Of a stretch of 32,586 nt of DNA, positions 16,744 through 26,712 are shown one piece after another. This DNA comes from Bryobacterales bacterium (lineage in GTDB: Bacteria; Acidobacteriota; Terriglobia; Bryobacterales; Bryobacteraceae). The notes under the pieces are model-generated. The model had not been told where the DNA came from. It saw only the letters and a list, made by a program, of their open reading frames with translations, and did no database searches. The translations under genes and the position numbers were made by a program. Position 1 is the first letter of the stretch, and each line of letters begins with the position of its first letter. The stretch spans positions 1-32,586 of the forward strand of contig CANIHR010000020.1 in NCBI GenBank assembly GCA_947467185.1, given 5' to 3'.

Positions 16744-17823
16744 ATGGCATCCCAGCCATCAACTTACGATTTGATCCGGCAACACGGCATTGATCGCCGC
16801 ACCTTCCTGAACTACTGCACCCGAATTACAGCGGCCATGGGCCTCGGTGCGGCCGTCGTCCCCGACGTAGTCGCGGCGATGGAAAACAAGCCCCGTATCC
16901 CGGTCATCTGGCTCCACGGTCTCGAGTGCACTTGCTGCAGCGAGAGCTTCATTCGTTCGGCGCATCCCATTGCACAGGACATGATCCTCAACATGATCTC
17001 GCTCGACTATGACGACGTGCTGCAGGCCGCCGCCGGCGAGCAGGTGGAAGAGATTCGCCGTCGCATCATGAAGGAGCACAAAGGTGCGTACATCCTCGCG
17101 GTGGAAGGGAACGCGCCCACAAAGGACGATGGTGTTTACTGCACCATCGGTGGTCAGAGCTTCCTCGAGATCCTGAAGGAGACGGCGGCCGACGCGAAGG
17201 CTGTGATCGCATGGGGTTCGTGTGCGTCCCACGGTTGCGTGCAGAACGCGCGGCCCAATCCGACTGGCGCACAGCCTGTCAAGAAGATCATCACTGACAA
17301 GCCGATTATCAACGTACCCGGTTGCCCGCCGATTGCCGATGTGATGACCGGCGTTCTGACATACATCCTGACTTTCGATAAGTTACCGGAACTGGATCGC
17401 GCCGGACGTCCGAAGATGTTCTACGGGCAGCGCATCCATGATAAGTGTTACCGTCGGCCGTTCTTTGACGCAGGGCAGTTCGTGGAGCAGTGGGACGACG
17501 AAGGCGCAAAGAAAGGCTGGTGTCTGTATAAGATGGGCTGCCGGGGGCCGTCCACTTATAACTCCTGCTCGACGATTAAGTGGAATGAAGGGGTGTCCTT
17601 CCCGATTGGTTCCGGACACCCGTGCCTGGGTTGCAGTGAAGAGAACTTCTGGGATAACGGTCCGTTCTACGAGCGGTTGTCGAACGTGATCGTGCCTGGT
17701 ATTGATTCCACTCCCGATCAGCTTGGTAAAGCACTCACCGTGCTGACCGTTGCCGGCGTTGGTGCTCATGTGGTCTCGCAGTTGGTTCGCACGCCGAAGA
17801 ACGGCGCGTCGCCGGAGAAATAG
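16744..17823 (+). CDS. hyaA: [NiFe]-hydrogenase small subunit, membrane-bound group 1 (group 1d-like), Tat signal
   Basis: [19 protein letters not shown] Tat signal, [86 protein letters not shown]-terminal hydrophobic anchor. Confidence 0.96.
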   Translation: MASQPSTYDLIRQHGIDRRTFLNYCTRITAAMGLGAAVVPDVVAAMENKPRIPVIWLHGLECTCCSESFIRSAHPIAQDMILNMISLDYDDVLQAAAGEQVEEIRRRIMKEHKGAYILAVEGNAPTKDDGVYCTIGGQSFLEILKETAADAKAVIAWGSCASHGCVQNARPNPTGAQPVKKIITDKPIINVPGCPPIADVMTGVLTYILTFDKLPELDRAGRPKMFYGQRIHDKCYRRPFFDAGQFVEQWDDEGAKKGWCLYKMGCRGPSTYNSCSTIKWNEGVSFPIGSGHPCLGCSEENFWDNGPFYERLSNVIVPGIDSTPDQLGKALTVLTVAGVGAHVVSQLVRTPKNGASPEK

Positions 17824-17825
17824 CC

Positions 17826-19547
17826 ATGGCAACACGAGTCGTAGTGGATCCGGTTACAAGAATTGAAGGCCACCTCCGCGTGGAGGCGATGCTGGATGGC
17901 TCCAACAGAATTCAGGACGCCATCAGTTCCGGCACCATGTGGCGCGGGATTGAAGTGATCCTGCAGGGGCGCGATCCGCGAGATGCGTGGGCGTTCTGTG
18001 AACGTATCTGCGGTGTCTGCACCACGGTGCATGCTCTGGCCAGTGTGCGCTGCGTGGAGAACTCGCTGGGCATCACCATCCCGAAAAATGCGGAGATCAT
18101 CCGCAACATCATGTTCCTGACGCAGATGGTGCAGGACCATGTGGTTCACTTCTATCACCTGCACGCTCTCGACTGGGTCGATATCGTTTCGGCTTTGAAG
18201 GCCGACCCGGCCGCAACCGCTTCTCTCGCCCGCAGCGTATCGCCGAAGTGGCCTCTGGCAACAGAAGGCTACTTCCGCGATATTGCGGGTACGGTGAAGA
18301 AGTTCGTGGAGTCGGGTCAGTTGGGCATCTTCCAGAACGCGTACTGGGGTCACCCGGCTTATAAACTGCCGCCGGAAGCGAATCTGATGGCCGTTGCTCA
18401 CTATCTGGAAGCCCTGAAGTGGCAAAAGGAACTGGTCAAAATTCACACTGTCTTCGGCGGGAAGAATCCGCACCCGAACTATGTTGTGGGCGGCATGGCC
18501 TGCGCCATTGATCTGAACAGTGACAACGCGATCAACATGGAACGCCTGAATCTGGTGAAGGATCAGATAACAGCTGCGATCAATGTCGTCGAGAACATGT
18601 ATGTTCCCGATCTGCTGGCTATCGCGTCCTTCTACCCCGAGTGGACGACTTATGGTGGTGGCCTGGGGAACTACATGGCCTATGGCGACATCCCGCAGAA
18701 CGGCATTGCCGATGTGGCGAAGTTCCGTTTCCCGCGCGGTGTCATCCTCGACAAGAACCTGGGCGAAGTGCTGCCAGTGGATCCGACCGACCCGGAGCAG
18801 ATTCAGGAAGAGATCGCCCACTCCTGGTATCAATATCCGAATGGCAAGACCAGCCTGCACCCCTGGGATGGCGTGACGGAAGCACACTATTCCGGCCCCA
18901 AAACGCCGTACAAGGAACTCGACGAGACCAAGGCTTACTCGTGGCTGAAGGCTCCGCGCTGGAGAGGTCACGCTATGGAAGTCGGGCCGCTGGCCCGGAT
19001 GCTGGTCGGCTATGCCAGCGGGCGCGCGGAATTTAAGGAAGTGGTGAATGCTGCGCTGGGCAAGCTGAAGGTTGGCCCGGCGGCGCTGTTCTCCACGCTG
19101 GGCCGCACGGCTGCGCGGGGTCTGGAAACGCAACTCGCGGTGCACTGGCTGCAGGATGAATACGACAAGCTGATCGCCAATCTGAAGGCCGGCGATTCGG
19201 CCACCGCCGACACACATTCCTGGTCGCCGGAGACCTGGAAGCCGGAATCGAAAGGGTTGGGGTTTACCGAAGCTCCGCGTGGCGCGCTGTGCCACTGGAT
19301 TCACATCAAAGACAAAAAGATCGACAACTACCAGATTGTTGTTCCCAGTACCTGGAATGCATCGCCGAAAGACGGCAAAGGCCAGCACGGCGCGTATGAG
19401 GCGGCGCTGATTGGCACGCCGATGGCGGACCCGAAACGTCCGGTGGAGATCCTGCGAACCATCCATTCTTTCGACCCCTGCCTTGCCTGCGCTTCGCACG
19501 TGATCGGACCGACGGGTGAGCAACTGGCGGAAGTGATCGTTCGCTGA
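17826..19547 (+). CDS. hyaB: [NiFe]-hydrogenase large subunit
   Basis: L1 motif [17 protein letters not shown]2 motif DPCLACASH followed by a cleavable C-terminal extension [15 protein letters not shown]. Confidence 0.97.
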   Translation: MATRVVVDPVTRIEGHLRVEAMLDGSNRIQDAISSGTMWRGIEVILQGRDPRDAWAFCERICGVCTTVHALASVRCVENSLGITIPKNAEIIRNIMFLTQMVQDHVVHFYHLHALDWVDIVSALKADPAATASLARSVSPKWPLATEGYFRDIAGTVKKFVESGQLGIFQNAYWGHPAYKLPPEANLMAVAHYLEALKWQKELVKIHTVFGGKNPHPNYVVGGMACAIDLNSDNAINMERLNLVKDQITAAINVVENMYVPDLLAIASFYPEWTTYGGGLGNYMAYGDIPQNGIADVAKFRFPRGVILDKNLGEVLPVDPTDPEQIQEEIAHSWYQYPNGKTSLHPWDGVTEAHYSGPKTPYKELDETKAYSWLKAPRWRGHAMEVGPLARMLVGYASGRAEFKEVVNAALGKLKVGPAALFSTLGRTAARGLETQLAVHWLQDEYDKLIANLKAGDSATADTHSWSPETWKPESKGLGFTEAPRGALCHWIHIKDKKIDNYQIVVPSTWNASPKDGKGQHGAYEAALIGTPMADPKRPVEILRTIHSFDPCLACASHVIGPTGEQLAEVIVR

Positions 19548-19557
19548 GGAGCCTGCC

Positions 19558-20271
19558 ATGGATATCATTCAGCAGCCACTGCGCTTTGTTCCCGGAGAGA
19601 CTCGGTTCGGGCAGCGTTATGTGTGGGACGTGCCGATCCGTCTGACGCATTGGGTGACGGCCTTCTCGGTAATCACGCTCTTCGCGACCGGCATGTTCAT
19701 CTCGTGGCCCATTGTTGGCCCCGGCACAGGCGAGCCCGCCAATCACTTCCTCATGGGGCGGGTACGTCAGGTTCATTTCGCGTCGGCTTATGCGCTGATG
19801 TTCAGCTTCATTGTGCGCGGCTACTGGTTCATCGTGGGTGGTCGCTACGCACGGTCCGGCATGCCGCGCTTCTGGGATCGGCGCTGGTGGAATGGTCTGC
19901 GTATTCAGATCCTGGAGTACATGAGCGTGGAGACGGGGCCGGCGCATGTCGGCCACAATGCCCTTGCCGGTGTTTCGTATGTGGTGATGGTGGGTGGCCT
20001 GGGTATGTTCCAGATCCTGACGGGCTTTGCGCTCTACAGTCAAAGCAACCCGGGTGGGTTCTGGGATTCGCTGCTCGGTTGGGTCATACCGCTCTGCGGC
20101 GGGTCATTCCACACGCAGATGCTGCATCATCTGGCGTCGTGGGGCTTTGTGATCTTTTTCATCCTCCACATTTACATCGTGTTGTTTGGTGCCGCGCGCT
20201 ACAAGAACGGTCTGGCCGGTGCGATGATCTCCGGCGAAAAATTCTTCCGGGAAGGCGATCTGGACCTGTGA
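19558..20271 (+). CDS. hyaC: Hydrogenase b-type cytochrome subunit
   Basis: 237-aa multi-TM protein; VWDVPIRLTHWVTAFSVITLFATGMFI, LHHLASWGFVIFFILHIYIVLFGAARYKNGLAGAMISGEKFF. Confidence 0.94.
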   Translation: MDIIQQPLRFVPGETRFGQRYVWDVPIRLTHWVTAFSVITLFATGMFISWPIVGPGTGEPANHFLMGRVRQVHFASAYALMFSFIVRGYWFIVGGRYARSGMPRFWDRRWWNGLRIQILEYMSVETGPAHVGHNALAGVSYVVMVGGLGMFQILTGFALYSQSNPGGFWDSLLGWVIPLCGGSFHTQMLHHLASWGFVIFFILHIYIVLFGAARYKNGLAGAMISGEKFFREGDLDL

Positions 20272-20744
20272 AGCCAATACTTGTTTTGGGTCTGGGCAAT
20301 CTGCTGCTGAGCGATGATGCTGTCGGTCTGCAGCTGCTGCAGGACCTGTCCGCGCAGGTGCCTGACGCTGATGAGATTGACTTCATTGATGGTGGAACGC
20401 AGGGCCTGGCGCTGCTGCCATACCTCTCGGAACGTAGTTCTGTGTTGATTCTGGACGCCATTCAGCTGGGCGCGGAACCCGGCACCGTTCATGTTCTGCG
20501 GGATGACGATGTCATCCGGCTCCCCGCACGCCACGCCGATACTTCGCATGAAGGCAACGGCCTCGAACTTCTCTCGATGGCTCGTTTGCTTGGTGAGCGC
20601 TGGCAACAGCTCATCATCGTTGGCGTGGAACCCGCACAAGTGAGGACAGGCATTGGCCTCACTCCTGAAGTAACTGCCGGAGCTGCGCTCGCGCTCCTGA
20701 CGGCCCGTCAGTTGCTTCAGGAAATGCGGGCCATATGTGTCTAG
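20268..20744 (+). CDS. hyaD: Hydrogenase maturation endopeptidase (HyaD/HupD family)
   Basis: (V)KPILVLGLGNLLLSDDAVGLQLLQDL, DFIDGGTQGLALLPYL, LILDAI. GTG start overlaps the hyaC stop (GTGA); the ORF track reports a longer spurious upstream extension. Confidence 0.92.
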   Translation: MKPILVLGLGNLLLSDDAVGLQLLQDLSAQVPDADEIDFIDGGTQGLALLPYLSERSSVLILDAIQLGAEPGTVHVLRDDDVIRLPARHADTSHEGNGLELLSMARLLGERWQQLIIVGVEPAQVRTGIGLTPEVTAGAALALLTARQLLQEMRAICV

Positions 20745-20995
20745 CTATTCCTGGTAAGATCCTCGAAGCGACCGAGATCGGCGGACTCCGTCTCGGTCGC
20801 ATTCAATTTGGTGGTGTCACCCGCCAGGCATATCTCGATTACGTCCCCGAAGCGCAACCGGGCGACTATGTGATGGTGCACGTCGGTTTTGCGATCAGCA
20901 AGGTGGATGAAGCAGAGGCGCAGCGAACCTACGCTCAACTGCAGCTGATGGGGGTTCTGAAAGAAGAACTGGGAATCGTTGAGGGGCCGAAATGA
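20735..20995 (+). CDS. hypC: Hydrogenase maturation chaperone HypC
   Basis: [11 protein letters not shown] with essential N-terminal Cys; 86 aa; overlaps hyaD 3' end. Confidence 0.96.
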   Translation: MCLAIPGKILEATEIGGLRLGRIQFGGVTRQAYLDYVPEAQPGDYVMVHVGFAISKVDEAEAQRTYAQLQLMGVLKEELGIVEGPK

Positions 20996-22095
20996 AGTTC
21001 CTCGATGAATACCGCGATCCCGCGCTGGCGCAGGCCATCGTGGCCGACATTCACAGGCGTGTCACTCGCCCCTGGGTGCTGATGGAGATCTGTGGCGGAC
21101 AGACGCACACGCTGATGCGTTACGGCATCGATGACCTGCTGCCGAAAGAAGTGGAACTGGTTCATGGCCCCGGGTGCCCTGTCTGTGTGACGCCTCTGGA
21201 ACTGGTGGACAAAGCTGTCGCCATTGCATCGAGGCCAGAGGTTATCTTCGTTTCCTATGGCGACATGCTGCGCGTCCCGGGTTCTTCGCAGGACCTGTTT
21301 CAGGTGAAGGCGGCGGGGGGCGATGTCCGTATCGCGTACTCCCCGATGGAGGCTCTGGACCTGGCGCGTCGCTATCCGGACCATGAGGTTGTGTTCTTCG
21401 CTGTAGGGTTCGAAACCACAGCGCCGGCTAACGCGATGACTGTGTGGCAGGCGGAGCGCGAGGGTCTGAAGAACTTCTCGATTCTGGTCTCACATGTTCT
21501 GGTGCCGCCAGCGATCCGGTTGCTTCTGAATTCGCGGCAGAATCGCGTGCAGGGCTTCATCGCACCCGGCCATGTGTGTGCCGTAATGGGTTACGGCGAG
21601 TACGAGGAACTGGCCGAGAGTTACAAGATGCCGTTCGTCGTCTCGGGCTTCGAGCCGCTGGACCTGCTGGAAGGTATCCGGATGTTGGTCACGCAACTGG
21701 AAGAAGGTCGCGCAGAGGTGGAAAACCAGTATGCGCGCTCGGTCACTCGCCAGGGCAATGAACTGGCGCGGGTGCGCATGGATGAGGTCTTTGAAGTGGC
21801 AGACCGGAAGTGGCGCGGGATCGGGGAAATTGCGCAGTCGGGCTATCGCCTGCGTGACTACTATCGCGACTACGACGCGGAGCTGAAATTCGGGGTCAGT
21901 ATGACGCACGCCGACGAAGCACCCGACTGCATCGCCGCGATGATTCTGCAGGGGCTGAAGAAGCCGGTTGACTGCACGGCGTTTGGTTCACGCTGTACGC
22001 CCGATCAACCCCTGGGTGCACCGATGGTTTCGAGTGAAGGCGCGTGCGCCGCCTACTACCGCTATCGGCGACACACCAGAACGGAAGCCGCGTGA
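20992..22095 (+). CDS. hypD: Hydrogenase maturation factor HypD
   Basis: [99 protein letters not shown]. Confidence 0.97.
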   Translation: MKFLDEYRDPALAQAIVADIHRRVTRPWVLMEICGGQTHTLMRYGIDDLLPKEVELVHGPGCPVCVTPLELVDKAVAIASRPEVIFVSYGDMLRVPGSSQDLFQVKAAGGDVRIAYSPMEALDLARRYPDHEVVFFAVGFETTAPANAMTVWQAEREGLKNFSILVSHVLVPPAIRLLLNSRQNRVQGFIAPGHVCAVMGYGEYEELAESYKMPFVVSGFEPLDLLEGIRMLVTQLEEGRAEVENQYARSVTRQGNELARVRMDEVFEVADRKWRGIGEIAQSGYRLRDYYRDYDAELKFGVSMTHADEAPDCIAAMILQGLKKPVDCTAFGSRCTPDQPLGAPMVSSEGACAAYYRYRRHTRTEAA

Positions 22096-22098
22096 TTT

Positions 22099-23148
22099 AT
22101 GGGCCAGCTCTTCACCCTCGCCTGCCCTGTGCCGCTGCCGGCGACGGAGCGCGTTCTGCTCGGCCACGGTTCCGGTGGACGTCTCAGTGCCGACCTGCTG
22201 CGTGACGTGTTCTTCAAAGCATTCCGGAGCCCCATCCTGGCGCAACTGGAAGACCAGGCAACACTTGATGTTGGTGGCGCACGCCTTGCGTTCACCACGG
22301 ATTCGTTCGTCGTAAAGCCGCTCTTTTTTCGCGGCGGCAACATCGGCTCGCTGTCGGTTCATGGCACCGTGAACGACCTCGCGATGGGTGGAGCGCAACC
22401 GCTCTACCTCAGCGCCGGCTTCATCATCGAAGAAGGCTTCGAATTTACCGCACTTCGGGCGATCACGGAAGCGATGGGCGAGGCCGCCCGCTGCGCCGGA
22501 GTCGACATCGTGACGGGCGATACCAAGGTAGTGGAAAAAGGCAGCGGTGACGGGGTCTTCATCAATACGACCGGCATCGGTCTGGTGCCTCCGGGGCTGA
22601 ATCTGTCGGCCGCGAATGCGCGGCCCGGGGATCATATTCTGCTTTCCGGCACACTGGGAGACCATGGCATCACGATTCTGTCTGAGCGCGAAGGCATCGG
22701 CTTCGACTCGCTGCTGGAGAGCGATTCCGCGGCGCTCCACACGCTTGTGCGGGACATGCTGGCCGTCTCAATGCGGATCCGCTGCTTCCGCGATCCCACG
22801 CGTGGCGGCCTCGCCAGCACGCTGAATGAAATCGCCGGTCGCTCGGGTGTTGGCATGACGCTGAGTGAAGTTGATATCCCGGTTCGCGAGGAGGTTCGTG
22901 GTGCCTGCGAGATGCTCGGACTCGACCCTCTCTACGTCGCGAACGAAGGAAAACTGGTGGCAATTGTTCCGCCGGAGGATTCCGAGGCCGTGCTCGAAGC
23001 GATGCTCTGCCACCCCCTCGGCGCGAACTCCGCACGCATTGGTGTGGTGACCGAAGCGCATCCCGGCATGGTCGTGATTCGTACCACTTTCGGGACATCC
23101 CGCATCGTCGATATGCTGGCTGGTGACCAGCTCCCCCGAATCTGCTGA
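22099..23148 (+). CDS. hypE: Hydrogenase expression/formation protein HypE
   Basis: LLGHGSGGRLSADLLRDVF, FTTDSFVVKPLFFRGGNIGSLSVHGTVNDLAMGGA, DPTRGGLASTLNEIA, terminal PRIC. Confidence 0.97.
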   Translation: MGQLFTLACPVPLPATERVLLGHGSGGRLSADLLRDVFFKAFRSPILAQLEDQATLDVGGARLAFTTDSFVVKPLFFRGGNIGSLSVHGTVNDLAMGGAQPLYLSAGFIIEEGFEFTALRAITEAMGEAARCAGVDIVTGDTKVVEKGSGDGVFINTTGIGLVPPGLNLSAANARPGDHILLSGTLGDHGITILSEREGIGFDSLLESDSAALHTLVRDMLAVSMRIRCFRDPTRGGLASTLNEIAGRSGVGMTLSEVDIPVREEVRGACEMLGLDPLYVANEGKLVAIVPPEDSEAVLEAMLCHPLGANSARIGVVTEAHPGMVVIRTTFGTSRIVDMLAGDQLPRIC

Positions 23149-23154
23149 GGCTTT

Positions 23155-23526
23155 ATGCACGAGATGGGTATTGCCAGTTCGGTGCTCGATGCAGTTCGTA
23201 CAGAGCTGACGAAATACCCCGGCTCACGCGCAACCAAAGTGGGCGTTCGCATTGGCGAGTGGGCGGGGGTGGATGTTGAGTCGCTCCGCTTCTGCTGTGA
23301 AGCCCTGATTATGGATTCCGACCTGACTGGACTGGCTGTGGAACTGGACTACCGGTTGCGCCGCAATGGCTGCCCCCAGTGCGGCCACGAATTCGCGATT
23401 CAAAACTACGCCACGCAGTGCCCCCGCTGCGACTGCGAGCATACTGTGCCCCTTGGAGGCACGGAACTGGACATCAGCTACATCGAATTGGACGACGGAG
23501 AAGATGATGGAACGAGTGCCCCTTGA
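23155..23526 (+). CDS. hypA: Hydrogenase nickel incorporation protein HypA
   Basis: MHEMGIASSVLDAV start, zinc site CPQCGHEF...CPRCDCEH; 123 aa. Confidence 0.94.
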   Translation: MHEMGIASSVLDAVRTELTKYPGSRATKVGVRIGEWAGVDVESLRFCCEALIMDSDLTGLAVELDYRLRRNGCPQCGHEFAIQNYATQCPRCDCEHTVPLGGTELDISYIELDDGEDDGTSAP

Positions 23527-24178
23527 AAAAAAGGTCCTCAGCGAAAACGACCGGATCGCCGGCGAGTTGCGGCAGCGCTTTTCGGAACAGCACACCTTTG
23601 TGATGAACTGCATCAGTTCGCCGGGTTCGGGCAAGACGATGCTGCTGGAGCGCACGCTGGAAGCTCTTCCGAAGGACCTTCGCGTAGCAGTGCTTACCGG
23701 AGACATCCAGACCGACAATGACGCCCGCCGCCTGGCCCGCTACAGTTTTCCCGTTCAGCAGATCACCACAGCCGGTTGTTGCCATCTGGATGCCCGGATG
23801 ATCGAAAAGGCTCTCGCCAACTGGAGTCGCGACCCTCTGGACCTGCTGCTGATCGAGAACGTCGGCAATCTCGTCTGCCCCACCAGTTACGACCTGGGGG
23901 AAGCCTGCAAGGTGGTGATCCTCTCGGTGACGGAGGGCGCAGATAAGCCCCTGAAATACCCCGGAGCGTTCTTCAAATCGAAGCTGATGGTTCTGAATAA
24001 GACTGACCTGCTGCCCTACGTGCCGTTCAAACTGGAAGAGGCACGGGCGAACGCTCGCAGCATCAATCCCGAGATCGACATTATCGAAACATCGTGCACT
24101 TCCGGTGAGGGTCTCGACACCTGGCTCGCCTGGATTGATGCCCATTTGCACCTCGCGACCGCTGCTCCTTCCCGTTGA
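23504..24178 (+). CDS. hypB: Hydrogenase nickel incorporation GTPase HypB (short form without N-terminal metal-binding region)
   Basis: NCISSPGSGKTMLLERTLEAL, TGDIQTDNDARRLARY, GCCHLDARMIEKAL, IENVGNLVCPTSYDLGE, VLNKTDLLPYV. Tandem ATG start at 23504/23507 overlapping the hypA 3' end by about 20 nt. Confidence 0.95.
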   Translation: MMERVPLEKKVLSENDRIAGELRQRFSEQHTFVMNCISSPGSGKTMLLERTLEALPKDLRVAVLTGDIQTDNDARRLARYSFPVQQITTAGCCHLDARMIEKALANWSRDPLDLLLIENVGNLVCPTSYDLGEACKVVILSVTEGADKPLKYPGAFFKSKLMVLNKTDLLPYVPFKLEEARANARSINPEIDIIETSCTSGEGLDTWLAWIDAHLHLATAAPSR

Positions 24179-24206
24179 TCACGTCGCCATTTGCGACAAT
24201 GCGAAC

Positions 24207-24806
24207 GTGATTCAGTTTCGCAGAGTGGCGGCCCTGCTTCTGGGCCTTTGGCTGGGGGCAGGTATCTTCGCCGATTTCGCCGTGAACCAGAACTTCCGCA
24301 ACGTGGAAGGCTTCCTCGCCGACCCCGGCGCTGTCTCCACCTCCATCGAGATGAACCACATCGGCCGCTGGAAGGAGCGCATCATTATTCGCCGTTACGT
24401 TGCCGAACTCAATAACACGATCTTTGAAACCTGGGAGTGGGTAGAAATTGTGCTGGGAACGGCTCTTTTTGCCACGCTCGTTTTCGGGGAACGCCCGAAG
24501 AAGTGGATGCTGGCGGTGCCGCTGGTGATGCTGCTGATTGTCGCGGCGCAGCGGTTCTACCTGACACCGAATGTGGCGGACCTGGCCCGCAAGCTGGCCG
24601 ATCTCAGCCCCAAAGATCCTTTGAACGGAAAGTTCTGGACCTTCCACGGCATCTACTCCGGCGCTGAGATCGTAAAACTCGCGCTCGGTGCCGCGCTCGC
24701 CCTCCGTCTCAGCGTGAAGGGCAAAGCAGATCCTGATTACTTCGTGAAACAATTCGCCGGCCGTTCCGGCTCAAAGTCTGCCGGAGAGGCTGGTTCCCGT
24801 GGCTGA
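24207..24806 (+). CDS. Predicted multi-pass membrane protein of unknown function
   Basis: GTG start proposed at 24207 (VIQFRRVAALLLGLWLGAGIF...); several hydrophobic helices; stop overlaps the next gene start. Confidence 0.7.
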   Translation: MIQFRRVAALLLGLWLGAGIFADFAVNQNFRNVEGFLADPGAVSTSIEMNHIGRWKERIIIRRYVAELNNTIFETWEWVEIVLGTALFATLVFGERPKKWMLAVPLVMLLIVAAQRFYLTPNVADLARKLADLSPKDPLNGKFWTFHGIYSGAEIVKLALGAALALRLSVKGKADPDYFVKQFAGRSGSKSAGEAGSRG

Positions 24807-25635
24807 TAACCGCCGTATGTGCCCGAATTGCCGGGCGTTCATTACTACCAGCGACAAGGTCTGTCCCTACTGCGGCGAGCGCACCGGGCCGACTTATGTG
24901 CAACGGAATCCTGGGGAATTCGCTCTGGGCGGCCTGATTCCGCAGGCGCATTTCACTACTGTTCTGATCCTGATGCTCAACGCGGGGCTGTACATCGCGA
25001 CTGAGTTACTTTCGAAGAAGTACGGTGGTGGCAATCGGGGCTTCAACATTGCGCTCTACGTTTTGGGTGGCAAGTTCTGGGAGGCCGTCAGTCTACAGCA
25101 CCAGTGGTGGCGTCTGGTGACGGCCGGCTTCCTCCATGGCGACATAACGCACATCCTCATGAATAGCTGGGGACTCTATGTCCTTGGGGCTCAAGTCGAG
25201 AAGATCTACGAGACGCCCCGGTTTCTAGTGATCTACTTCCTGAGTACAGTCGTTGGGTTTTATCTCAGTCTCCGCATGTCGCACAGTCCGTCCATCGGGG
25301 CGTCGGCGGGTATCGCGGGTCTGATTGGCGCCATGCTGGCCTTCGGTGTTGTAAATCGGTCGAGATTGGGTGGGATTGTTCGCGAGTACTACCTTCAGAT
25401 GGTTGTGTTCATGATTGCGATGGGCTTGATGCCTGGCGGCCACATCGACAATGCGGCGCATATCGGTGGCCTCGCAGGTGGGTTCGCGGTCGCTTATATC
25501 GCGGGCTCCCCGGTTCGCTCCACGCACACGAAAGAGGCTGTATGGCGCGGTTTGGCCGCCCTCTGCCTGGTTGTGACGGCCTTCTGTTTCTGGGAAGTGT
25601 TCCAAAACTTCCCCACGCCCGATCAGTTAAGATAG
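24799..25635 (+). CDS. Rhomboid-family intramembrane serine protease with N-terminal zinc ribbon
   Basis: N-terminal CPNC/CPYCGE zinc ribbon; WWRLVTAGFLHGDITHILMN, catalytic GASAGIAGLIGA (Ser) and AAHIGGLAGGF (His). GTG start. Confidence 0.92.
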   Translation: MADNRRMCPNCRAFITTSDKVCPYCGERTGPTYVQRNPGEFALGGLIPQAHFTTVLILMLNAGLYIATELLSKKYGGGNRGFNIALYVLGGKFWEAVSLQHQWWRLVTAGFLHGDITHILMNSWGLYVLGAQVEKIYETPRFLVIYFLSTVVGFYLSLRMSHSPSIGASAGIAGLIGAMLAFGVVNRSRLGGIVREYYLQMVVFMIAMGLMPGGHIDNAAHIGGLAGGFAVAYIAGSPVRSTHTKEAVWRGLAALCLVVTAFCFWEVFQNFPTPDQLR

Positions 25636-25643
25636 TTCCCAGA

Positions 25644-25817
25644 ATGCGCATACTTGTATTGGCCATCACACTTTGCCTCGTCGGCAGCGTAGCGGAAGCC
25701 CAGCAGCCGAAGCCCGCTCGCTCTGCTCGCGCCGCTCGCAAGCCCCGCAAGGCGAAGACACCCAGGCTCCACAAGGCGCCGAGAACCGCGAAACGGAAGC
25801 GCACAACCTCGAACTGA
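25644..25817 (+). CDS. Small secreted highly basic protein (57 aa)
   Basis: MRILVLAITLCLVGSVAEAQ signal peptide followed by K/R/A/P-rich tail QPKPARSARAARKPRKAKTPRLHKAPRTAKRKRTTSN; placed 8 bp after the rhomboid stop and 1 bp before the next start. Confidence 0.6.
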   Translation: MRILVLAITLCLVGSVAEAQQPKPARSARAARKPRKAKTPRLHKAPRTAKRKRTTSN

Positions 25818-25818
25818 T

Positions 25819-26703
25819 ATGGCGCGGAGCCTCGTCGCTCTCTCACTTTTGATCGCCCGCCTTGCGTTCGCGCAGGACGACCCTTCTTTCCGATCCGACG
25901 TCTCGCTTGTTCACGTCGATACCGAGGTTTTGTCCAAAGATGGCCGCATCGTTAGCGGCCTGACGCTGAAGGACTTCCGCATCTTCGATGAAGGCCGCGA
26001 GCAGAAGATTCTCAGTCTCTCTTCGGAAGACCAGCCGCTGGACCTGATCCTGCTTTTCGATGTCAGCGGCAGCATGCGTCCCAATGTTCAAAAGGTGGCG
26101 GAAGCTGCCCGCCGCGCCACCGCCCAACTCCGCAAGGGTGACCGGGTGGCCATCATGTGCTTCAATCTGGGCGTCACAGTTTCTACACCTTTCGTGGAAG
26201 ATATTGACGCTGTCGCTACAGGAGTTGAAGGGGTGCTCCGCCTGCGCTTTGGGGGCGGTACCGCCATCCGGGCGGCGATCTACTCGGCAGCCCAGCGCTT
26301 CATTCAGGAACCGAAATCCGGCCGCCGCCGGGCAATTCTGGTCATCACCGATAACGTTGGCATGCCAGGCAGCGAGATGACGGTGGTCCGCAACCTGTGG
26401 GAGGCGGACGCGGTTGTCAGCGCGCTGATTGTCTCTTCCAAAGGTGCGAAGCCGGTTAAGGGAGGGATGGTGGATCCTCTCGCGGAGAAGAGCGGCGGTG
26501 ACACCGTAAAGGCTACCGATCCGGGCGCGTCCTTTATCGAGATGATCCAACGGATCCGCAGTCGCTACAGCCTCTATTACGCGACGCCGGAGGGCCAGGC
26601 GGGCACCTTCCACTCCATCCGCGTGGAACTTGCCCCGGAAGCGCACGCGCAAAATCCCGGTGCGAAGCTTGCCGCCCGCCGCAGCTACCAGCTGTCGCGC
26701 TAA
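25819..26703 (+). CDS. VWA-domain protein (VWFA-related Acidobacterial family)
   Basis: Signal peptide; FRSDVSLVHVDTEVLSKDGRIVSGLTLKDFRIFDEGREQKI, MIDAS DLILLFDVSGSM. Confidence 0.9.
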   Translation: MARSLVALSLLIARLAFAQDDPSFRSDVSLVHVDTEVLSKDGRIVSGLTLKDFRIFDEGREQKILSLSSEDQPLDLILLFDVSGSMRPNVQKVAEAARRATAQLRKGDRVAIMCFNLGVTVSTPFVEDIDAVATGVEGVLRLRFGGGTAIRAAIYSAAQRFIQEPKSGRRRAILVITDNVGMPGSEMTVVRNLWEADAVVSALIVSSKGAKPVKGGMVDPLAEKSGGDTVKATDPGASFIEMIQRIRSRYSLYYATPEGQAGTFHSIRVELAPEAHAQNPGAKLAARRSYQLSR

Positions 26704-26712
26704 AGTCAATAC

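Noticed and set aside
17766-19568. 600-aa minus-strand ORF antisense to the hydrogenase large subunit
   Set aside because: Shadow ORF opposite hyaB; no domain motifs.
19623-20267. N-terminal extension of the hyaD ORF as given in the track (start 19623)
   Set aside because: This part is an alternate frame over hyaC; the true maturation protease starts at the GTG at 20268, where the conserved VLGLGN motif follows.
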